From positions 1 to 10,859 of the forward strand of contig CABRIB010000068.1 of the NCBI GenBank assembly GCA_902470915.1: DNA of 10,859 bases. Reading direction: 5' to 3'. The DNA is from an uncultured Collinsella sp. (GTDB lineage: Bacteria > Actinomycetota > Coriobacteriia > Coriobacteriales > Coriobacteriaceae). The first letter of the stretch is position 1; each line of letters opens with the position of its first letter. Positions 5,961-10,859 of this stretch are shown piece after piece. A program made the translations under genes and the position numbers. The notes under the pieces are model-generated. The model was not told the origin of the DNA. It made no database searches and saw only the letters and a program-made list of their open reading frames with translations.

Positions 5961-6725
5961 GTGATTAAGGCAGAGCGACAGGATAAGGTTCGTCAGCTGC
6001 TCGAAGAGCAGGGCACGGTCTCGGTCAAGGAGATTTCGGATGCGCTGGGCGTTTCGGACATGACGATTCGCCGCGACCTTGAGGAACTTGCGAGCCTGGG
6101 CGAGATCGAGCGCGTGCACGGCGGCGCCCGCAGTGCGCAGGGTCGTCCCCACGCTATGTTGCGCCATGAGTATTCGCACAGCGAAAAGCGCACCAAGCAT
6201 GCCGAGGAAAAACTGCAGATCGCACGCCGTGCTGTGGAGCTCATCGAGGAGGGCTCGACTATCTTTTTGGGTACGGGCACCACGGTTGAACAGATGGCGT
6301 CGATGCTGCCGACGTTTCGCCTGCGCATTGTGACCAATTCGCTTTCGGTGTTTAACCTGCTCGAGGCGCGCGAGGACTGCGACTTGTGCCTTGTGGGCGG
6401 TATGTACCGTCGCCGCACCGCCGCTTTTGTGGGACCAACGGCCGAGGATACCCTTCGCGCGCTGGGCATCGATGCGGCGTTTATCGGCGCCAACGGCATT
6501 CTGGATGGCGACGTGTCTACGTCCAACATGGACGAGGGCCGTATCCAGCAGCTCGCTTTTAGCAAGGCCGACTCGCGCTATCTGATCGCCGACTCCAGCA
6601 AGATCGGCAAGCGCGACTTCTACACCTTCTGCCGCCTGGACAGCTTGGACGCCGTGGTGTGCGAGCCGGGTATTACCGCCGAGGATCGTGCCGCCATCGA
6701 GGAACACACGCAGGTCATCTGCTAA
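5961..6725 (+). CDS. DeoR/GlpR-family transcriptional repressor (LacR-like)
   Basis: Encodes 254 residues, the family norm. The N-terminal winged helix-turn-helix (6-57) has the diagnostic run VSVKEISDALGVSDMTIRR (20-38), then DLEELASLGEIERVHGGA. The C-terminal sugar-phosphate sensor domain has LGTGTTVE (103-110), IVTNSL (123-128), GANGI (176-180) and ADSSK (210-214). Such repressors release DNA when they bind a sugar phosphate, tagatose-6-phosphate in classical LacR. The start is GTG 5961 after GGCGAGGA (5948-5955). Its neighbours galM, lacG and the LacE-type gene make it the likely lac regulator, but its targets cannot be proven here. Its stop codon touches the stop of the next, convergent gene with no bases between. 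Confidence 0.88.
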   Translation: MIKAERQDKVRQLLEEQGTVSVKEISDALGVSDMTIRRDLEELASLGEIERVHGGARSAQGRPHAMLRHEYSHSEKRTKHAEEKLQIARRAVELIEEGSTIFLGTGTTVEQMASMLPTFRLRIVTNSLSVFNLLEAREDCDLCLVGGMYRRRTAAFVGPTAEDTLRALGIDAAFIGANGILDGDVSTSNMDEGRIQQLAFSKADSRYLIADSSKIGKRDFYTFCRLDSLDAVVCEPGITAEDRAAIEEHTQVIC

Positions 6726-7982
6726 CTAGCGCAGCAGGCGATACTTCTGCCCCCTGCCGGCTCCTTCAACTGTCGCCAGGCCTGCCTCAACGAGTTTTTT
6801 GAGGATGCGGAGTAGCTTCGAACGACTAAAGGTGACTTTAGCCGCAAGCTCGCTTGTCGATTGAGGGTGTATTCCACTCAGCAGTCCGAATACGGTAAGT
6901 TCATCGCCTTCGAGCCCCGGGTTATCCATGAGTAGGGGAAGTGTGACCACAATGGCGTTATCCGAAACTTGAAACCGGGGCTTTCTGACGCTGTCCTTAT
7001 AGGTGTCGCGAATTCGCATAATGCCCGTTCCAAAGGCCTCGATAAGACCCAGGCGCAAAAAGACTTCGGCAAGAATACGATTGCGTCTGACGGATAGCAT
7101 GTCGGACAGATATTCATCGACGGTCATACTTGCTGGTAAGCCGCCAGGTGAAGCGACCTCCACGCGGTCGTCGAACATGGAGATGCGAATGTGCGCGGGC
7201 ACATCCCAAGTTCTATGAACGACTGCATTGGTAATGGCCTCGCGGAATGCTTCGAGCGGAATGAGCTCCTTGCGGATCCGCTCCATCCCCTTGATCTCTT
7301 CGTAACAGTACTGGGCTTCGAAAAGCTCAAGGGCTCCGTCAATTTCCGCTAGGACGGATGCATGCTCAAGAGTTTTGCGCTGCTTAATGAGGTTGATAGT
7401 TTCACCAAACACTGCGATGTCGATACCCGGGAAGCCATTCTCGTCCGCGAGCAGTTCTGCCGCGTTATTGTAGGTTCCGGTTTCATCGAGCAGGCCAAGG
7501 GTTTTGAGAGTATCGGTTGTGAATGACTGAAGCGAAAGTTTTGCTGTTAGGCGATTCTCTAAAACGAAGAAAGATAAATCTTGTTTGTTTGCCGGGAGCT
7601 GCTCAAAGGAGAGGTTTTGACCCTCGAGTACAAGACGCGAAAGGCCTAGGGTATCAACTGGAATGGTCGCGGTGTCATTGCGCTTGTATGCCTTCGAGCG
7701 GTATAGGTAAGGCTTCGATCTGCCGGGAAAGACCGTAAGCTCCACGGTTGCATCGGGCTCGTCGATTTTTAGGGAGTAATCGGGCTGGGGGATGATCGAA
7801 TCGTTAATCTTGTTTTCGATATCCAGGCAGGTCTGCTTGGGGTCATCGAGGCCAACGGCTTCTCCGTCGTCGTCAATTCCAAATAGAACGCGTCCTCCCG
7901 TGCCATTTGCATAAGCGGAGACGGTTTTAAGGAACGAATTAGTGACGCATTCCTTGAATTCAAGATCTTTGGATTCTTGCAT
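6726..7982 (-). CDS. AlbA_2 / HATPase_c_4 ATP-binding transcriptional regulator
   Basis: Encodes 418 residues in three parts. An N-terminal AlbA_2 (Schlafen-type) domain of about 1-115 has LEFKECV (7-13), YANGTGG (24-30) and FGIDDDGEAVGL (34-45). A Bergerat-type HATPase_c_4 domain of about 240-345 has REAITNAVVHR (247-257, with N252 for Mg), DDRVEVASPGGLP (271-283) and FGTGI (317-321). A C-terminal winged helix (360-418) has TSELAAKVTFSRSKLLRIL. Such proteins are usually annotated as ATP-binding or RecG-related regulators; their signals are mostly unknown. ATG 7982 is preceded by GGAG 8-9 bases upstream. The promoter carries a dense operator array (8008-8117), pointing to autoregulation. The next upstream gene on the strand is the toxin, so the block looks accessory. 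Confidence 0.83.
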   Translation of the reverse strand: MQESKDLEFKECVTNSFLKTVSAYANGTGGRVLFGIDDDGEAVGLDDPKQTCLDIENKINDSIIPQPDYSLKIDEPDATVELTVFPGRSKPYLYRSKAYKRNDTATIPVDTLGLSRLVLEGQNLSFEQLPANKQDLSFFVLENRLTAKLSLQSFTTDTLKTLGLLDETGTYNNAAELLADENGFPGIDIAVFGETINLIKQRKTLEHASVLAEIDGALELFEAQYCYEEIKGMERIRKELIPLEAFREAITNAVVHRTWDVPAHIRISMFDDRVEVASPGGLPASMTVDEYLSDMLSVRRNRILAEVFLRLGLIEAFGTGIMRIRDTYKDSVRKPRFQVSDNAIVVTLPLLMDNPGLEGDELTVFGLLSGIHPQSTSELAAKVTFSRSKLLRILKKLVEAGLATVEGAGRGQKYRLLR

Positions 7983-8007
7983 CGTGATGCTCCGTTTCGC
8001 TTCAATT

Positions 8008-8117
8008 TGACATGAAAAATGACACGTAAAATTTTACACGTCATTTCACGCGTCAAAATTATGACACGAAAAAATTTGCGTGTCATTTTGCGTGTCAACG
8101 TGACGTGAAATGACACG
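8008..8117. promoter_or_regulatory. Operator array of TGACACG sites over the AlbA_2 gene promoter
   Basis: Five exact TGACACG heptamers in either orientation lie at 8020-8026, 8062-8068, 8079-8085, 8091-8097 and 8111-8117. Near copies lie at 8008-8014, 8037-8043, 8049-8055 and 8101-8107. Two palindromes stand out: 8061-8086 (ATGACACG, 10 bases, CGTGTCAT) and the imperfect 8020-8043. The first covers a minus-strand promoter, -35 ATGACA (8086-8081), 17 bases, -10 CATAAT (8063-8058), with an extended TG. A protein bound there would block RNA polymerase. Confidence 0.7.
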
Positions 8118-8151
8118 CAAATGTGCGCAGGCGAGGCGTCCTGCTTAAAAC

Positions 8152-8457
8152 CTAGACCAGGCGGGCGTAGTCCTGTGACTGGTGGTAAACGTGGGCGATG
8201 TAGATCGTTTCGCGCTCAAACTTGTAAAGACACACGTAGTTGTTGACGGGGAACGATCGGTAATTGCGTGCCGCCAACTCTCGTATGTGCGAGAGGGGCC
8301 GTAGGAGCGGCTGCTCGCGAAGCAGATCAAGCTGATATTCAAACTCAGCGACGAAATTGCCCGCTGCACGCGGATTCTTGAGGATTTGGGCAAGGTATCC
8401 GACGATACTCTCGTACTCATACCGCGCGCTTTTGAGTATCACGACGTTATAAGTCAT
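8152..8457 (-). CDS. RelE/ParE-family toxin of a type II toxin-antitoxin system
   Basis: Encodes 101 residues, typical for RelE/ParE toxins. The N-terminal part (MTYNVVILKSARYEYESIV) is the beta strand and first helix. The C-terminal sheet runs through NYRSFPVNNYVCLYKF (65-80), IYIAHVYHQ (85-93) and QDYARLV, with R67 and Y92/H92-region residues in the usual positions. Such toxins either cut mRNA on the ribosome or poison gyrase; the sequence does not decide which. ATG 8457 overlaps the antitoxin 3' end by 11 bases, a standard coupled layout with the antitoxin first. I chose this start over an upstream one because it fits the family N-terminus. No good terminator follows before the operator array. 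Confidence 0.88.
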   Translation of the reverse strand: MTYNVVILKSARYEYESIVGYLAQILKNPRAAGNFVAEFEYQLDLLREQPLLRPLSHIRELAARNYRSFPVNNYVCLYKFERETIYIAHVYHQSQDYARLV

Positions 8458-8713
8458 ATTTGTCTCGGATCGAAGTCGCGAAGGAGTCGTAGTCGCTGTA
8501 GTCACCTTGCGAGATCTCATCCTCTGCCAACATCATGCGAGACAGCAGCTTGGCCTTGGCGATTTCGTCTTGCATGAGGCGATACTGGTCGCTGCTGATG
8601 CAGTGCATGGCTTCGTAGCCGTTTTTGGTAACGGTGACATCGCGCTCAGACTCAACAAGCGCGGTAAATGCAGCAGTATCCTTCATATCTCGGACGGGCA
8701 CACAAGCTGACAT
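8447..8713 (-). CDS. Phd/YefM-family antitoxin
   Basis: Encodes 88 residues. The N-terminal DNA-binding fold has VPVRDMKDTAAFTALV (5-20) and VTVTKNGYEAMHCISSDQY (26-44), the standard Phd/YefM pattern. The acidic C-terminal half (EDEISQGDYSDYDSF) should wrap the toxin. ATG 8713 has a strong AAAGGAGG 5 bases upstream, which decides the start over an open extension to 8749. The antitoxin neutralises the toxin at 8152-8457 and normally represses its own promoter; palindromes sit at that promoter. Confidence 0.88.
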   Translation of the reverse strand: MSACVPVRDMKDTAAFTALVESERDVTVTKNGYEAMHCISSDQYRLMQDEIAKAKLLSRMMLAEDEISQGDYSDYDSFATSIRDKYDL

Positions 8714-8736
8714 GGGTACCTCCTTTGCGTTGGGAC

Positions 8737-8753
8737 ACAATTGTACCACGGTA
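8737..8753 (-). promoter_or_regulatory. Toxin-antitoxin promoter with overlapping palindromes
   Basis: On the minus strand TGGTACAAT (8748-8740) is an extended -10. Palindrome ACAATTGT (8737-8744) and near-palindrome TACCACGGTA (8744-8753) overlap it, as expected of an autoregulated toxin-antitoxin operator. No clear -35 is seen. Confidence 0.5.
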
Positions 8754-8778
8754 TGTTAAAACGTCGGCGTCGTCGAAT

Positions 8779-8837
8779 TATCTCAATCTGTAACAGTTGG
8801 GAATAGAAAACCGGGTTAGATGTTACAGATCGAGATA
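8779..8837. repeat. Long inverted repeat, unit 1 of a tandem pair
   Basis: Arms 8779-8795 and 8821-8837 pair over 17 bases with one mismatch around a 25-base loop that contains GAAAACCGGG. The arms share TCTGTAACA/TGTTACAGA with unit 2. Confidence 0.85.
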
Positions 8838-8859
8838 TTCTGCTTCGGGCTAACCGTTT

Positions 8860-8916
8860 GTCTCGATCTGTAACAGGTAGACGTGAAAAACCGGGCTACG
8901 TGTTACAGATCGAGAC
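8860..8916. repeat. Long inverted repeat, unit 2 of a tandem pair
   Basis: Arms 8860-8875 and 8901-8916 are a perfect 16-bp inverted repeat, and inner GTAG/CTAC can extend the stem past a G-G mismatch. The loop again contains GAAAAACCGGG. Both units lie between lacG and the toxin-antitoxin promoter. Confidence 0.88.
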
Positions 8917-8940
8917 GAATGATCCGCACGGGCCGAACCA

Positions 8941-8988
8941 AAACAAAAAGGCCGCATGCGAACCCGTGGAGGGATTCGCATGCGGCCG
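8941..8988 (-). terminator. Rho-independent terminator of the lacE-lacG operon
   Basis: Arms 8951-8963 and 8976-8988 form a perfect 13-bp GC-rich stem with a 12-base loop. On the minus strand it is followed by TTTTTGTTTT (8950-8941). It starts 21 bases after the lacG stop. Confidence 0.93.
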
Positions 8989-9009
8989 ACAGGGGGTATG
9001 CGGCAAAAG

Positions 9010-10431
9010 TTAGGCCATGAGCAGGCCGGTCTCCGCGACGTTCTTGTACCAGTACGCGCTCGCCTTGGGATAGCGCTTCTGGGTCTCAAAGTCGATGTAG
9101 AACAGGCCATAGCGCTTGTTATAGCCGTTGGTCCAGGAGAACTGGTCCTGCAGCGACCACACAAAGTAGCCGTCGACGTTTACGCCGCCGTCGATTGCCT
9201 TGAGGATCCACGCGAGATGCTGACGCATGTAGTCGATGCGAGGGGCGTCGTCGATAAAGCCGTCCTCGAAGTCGTCCTTATAGCCCATGCCGTTCTCGGT
9301 GATGTAGATCTTCTTGTAGTTGGGGTAATCGTTCTTAATGCGGAGCAGCAGGTCGTAGAGGCCCTCGGGATAGATGATCCAGTCCCAATCGGTGGTGGGT
9401 ACGCCTTCGCGCACGCATGACTCGCCCACGCCCTTGAGGAACCAGCGCGAGGATCCCTTGTCGCCGGTGCCATTGTGGTTGATGTCGTTTTCGCCCTCGG
9501 CGGCACGCAGGAACTGGCACTTGTAGGTGTTGACGCCCAGGCAATCGTTGTAGGGGAGCGCGGCGGTCAGCGCGGCGATGTCCTCGTCGCGGACGTCGAG
9601 CTCGCCGCCGGCGATATGGGCCAGCTTGGTCGCAGCCTCCATGGTGTCGGCTGCATAGTGGCCGCGGAAGGTGGCGTCGAGTACCCAGCGGTTGTTGATG
9701 ACGTCGGCCATGCGAGCTGCCTCGCAGTCGGCGGCGTTGTTGGGGTCGAGGGGATACTTGGGCTCCAGGTTCTGGACAATGCCGATCTCGCCCTCAAAGC
9801 CGCCCTCATGGAAGGCGACGACAGCCTTGGCGTGGGCCACCATCATGTTGTGCATGAGCTGGAAGGCCTTGTCCAGGCGATACTTCTCGCCGTGCGGCCA
9901 GTTGCCAACGATAAAGCTGCCCTCGGCGGTCGCGGGAATCTCGTTGAAGGTAAACCAGTGCTTGACCTCGGTGAACTCGGCAAAGCAGAACTTGGCGTAC
10001 TCGACAAAGGCATCGATGGTCGTGCGCGTCAGGAAGCCCTCGCCGCCGTCCTGGTAAAAGGCCTCGGGCGTGTCAAAGTGATCGAGCGTGACATAAGGGA
10101 TAACGCCGGCCTTGTTGCAGGTGGCAAGGAGCTCGTGATAGTAGGTAACGCCCTCGGGGTTAACCTCGCCGGTGCCGTTGGGGAAGATGCGGCTCCAAGC
10201 GATGGAGACACGGATACCGTTGATGCCGAAGCGCTGGCACAGGTCGATATCGACCGGGTACTTGTTGTAGAAATCGCTTGCGGGGTCGGGGGAGAAGCGA
10301 CCCTGGGCAGCCAGGAAATCGTCCCAGGGCACTTTGCCCTTGCCGTGCGTACGGGTCTCGCCCTCAACCTGGTAGGCAGCGGTGGCGCCGCCAAACACAA
10401 AGCCGTCGGGGAACTGCATGGGGTTGGTCAT
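9010..10431 (-). CDS. lacG: 6-phospho-beta-galactosidase (GH1)
   Basis: Encodes 473 residues, full GH1 length. The N-terminal FVFGGATAAYQVEG (11-24) is the GH1 signature. WFTFNEI places the acid/base at E164, and IYITENG places the nucleophile at E379. The C-terminal FSWTNGYNKRYGLFY (431-445) matches the phosphate site of lactococcal LacG (Ser, Lys, Tyr), here S432, K439 and Y441. W433 follows the Ser, as in galactoside-specific enzymes. It hydrolyses lactose-6-phosphate to glucose and galactose-6-phosphate in the cytoplasm after PTS uptake. ATG 10431 follows AAAGGA 7 bases upstream. It lies 75 bases after the LacE-type gene with a hairpin between, and ends in a strong terminator. Confidence 0.93.
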   Translation of the reverse strand: MTNPMQFPDGFVFGGATAAYQVEGETRTHGKGKVPWDDFLAAQGRFSPDPASDFYNKYPVDIDLCQRFGINGIRVSIAWSRIFPNGTGEVNPEGVTYYHELLATCNKAGVIPYVTLDHFDTPEAFYQDGGEGFLTRTTIDAFVEYAKFCFAEFTEVKHWFTFNEIPATAEGSFIVGNWPHGEKYRLDKAFQLMHNMMVAHAKAVVAFHEGGFEGEIGIVQNLEPKYPLDPNNAADCEAARMADVINNRWVLDATFRGHYAADTMEAATKLAHIAGGELDVRDEDIAALTAALPYNDCLGVNTYKCQFLRAAEGENDINHNGTGDKGSSRWFLKGVGESCVREGVPTTDWDWIIYPEGLYDLLLRIKNDYPNYKKIYITENGMGYKDDFEDGFIDDAPRIDYMRQHLAWILKAIDGGVNVDGYFVWSLQDQFSWTNGYNKRYGLFYIDFETQKRYPKASAYWYKNVAETGLLMA

Positions 10432-10465
10432 GAGTCATCCTTTCTGTGGGATACGAATAGGGAGA

Positions 10466-10491
10466 GGTGCCCGAACTGGGGTCCGGGCACC
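10466..10491 (-). promoter_or_regulatory. Intercistronic hairpin between the LacE-type gene and lacG
   Basis: GGTGCCCG (10466-10473) and CGGGCACC (10484-10491) form a perfect 8-bp stem with a 10-base loop. No T run follows on the minus strand, so it is more likely an mRNA stabiliser or processing site than a terminator. Confidence 0.6.
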
Positions 10492-10506
10492 AACAGCGGG
10501 AGGAAA

Positions 10507-10859
10507 CTAGTCGAGGTTCTCGCGGAGCCACTTGATGGCACCGGCGGGATCGCGGGTAAGGTCGATGTATTCCTTGCCGCGCGGGGCGAGCAGCTTAATG
10601 CCCAGGCGATCGGTGTCGGCCTTCATGTCGTTGTAGTAGCTACGGACCTGCGGGGCAAGCACGATCACGTCGTACTGATCCATGATGGCAGTGTGCTGGC
10701 CATAGGCACCGGCAGAGGAAGCGATGTTCTCTCCGGTCTGCGCGGCACCTTCCTTGATGGCATTGGCAAGCATGGCGGAGGTGCCGGCGCCGGCGCACAG
10801 GACGAGGACCTTCAGGCCATCGACGTCCTTCTTGGCGGATGCGTCGGCGGCGGCACCTC
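10507..10859 (-). CDS. lacE: PTS lactose transporter, IIB domain at the C-terminus of a LacE-type IICB protein (partial)
   Basis: The window holds the last 116 residues; the gene runs off the right edge. VLVLCAGAGTSAMLA gives the phosphorylated Cys (residue 21 of the visible part) in the usual C-x-x-G-x-(S/T) loop. SGAYGQH, DVIVLAPQVRSYYNDMK and DTDRLGIKLLAPRGKEYI closely follow the LacE IIB domain. The Ala/Lys/Asp-rich stretch before it (AAADASAKKDVDG) looks like an interdomain linker, so this is probably the tail of an IICB fusion and not a free IIB. It receives phosphate from a IIA (LacF) and passes it to lactose during import through the membrane IIC part, which lies outside. Cotranscribed with lacG. 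Confidence 0.85.
   Translation of the reverse strand, partial: GAAADASAKKDVDGLKVLVLCAGAGTSAMLANAIKEGAAQTGENIASSAGAYGQHTAIMDQYDVIVLAPQVRSYYNDMKADTDRLGIKLLAPRGKEYIDLTRDPAGAIKWLRENLD

Noticed and set aside
7769..8116. 115-codon minus-strand frame with internal repeats such as TRKMTRKFF
   Set aside because: The repeats are only the translation of the TGACACG operator array, and the rest is out of frame with the AlbA_2 gene.
8008..8117. CRISPR-like array
   Set aside because: The repeated units are 7 bases long, occur in both orientations and have irregular spacing of 2 to 35 bases, which fits binding sites and not CRISPR repeats.

Overview
The window looks like part of a gut Collinsella-type genome (Coriobacteriia, Actinomycetota). 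This is inferred from the high-GC coding style, the mix of sugar-utilisation genes and the long intergenic hairpins; no marker gene here proves it. The first 44 bases are not genomic. They match an Illumina Nextera library end (P5 tail, an 8-base index, then the Read 1 adapter with the transposon mosaic end), so position 45 is the real contig edge.

Left part (45-3562): the last codons of a nagA-like gene face a flavodoxin-family gene on the minus strand. Next comes a plus-strand run: a LacX-like aldose epimerase family gene, a PfkB-family hexose-phosphate kinase (LacC-like), a remnant of a second nagA 3' end, and a YhcH/YjgK/YiaL gene. A strong terminator closes the run.

Middle part (3626-5754): a minus-strand tRNA-Thr(CGT) with its own promoter and terminator is followed by a broken mannose/sorbose-family PTS IIB gene. 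That gene has an in-frame TGA and a Tyr where the phosphorylated His should be. A 326-base gene-poor stretch with repeat-like fragments follows, then galM on the minus strand.

Right part (5961-10859): a DeoR/LacR-type repressor on plus is followed by an accessory-looking minus-strand block. This block holds an AlbA_2/HATPase regulator with a dense operator array over its promoter, a Phd/YefM-RelE/ParE toxin-antitoxin pair, and two tandem long hairpins. After it come lacG (6-phospho-beta-galactosidase) and the IIB end of a LacE-type lactose PTS transporter.

Taken together, lactose would be imported and phosphorylated by the LacE-type PTS and split by LacG. GalM and the LacX-like protein could interconvert anomers, and LacC could phosphorylate tagatose-6-phosphate. 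lacA, lacB, lacD and lacF are not visible here. The DeoR protein is the obvious candidate regulator. The two most unusual signals are the operator array at 8008-8117 and the paired hairpins at 8779-8916. The nagA remnant and the doubly damaged PTS IIB gene record recent gene decay.
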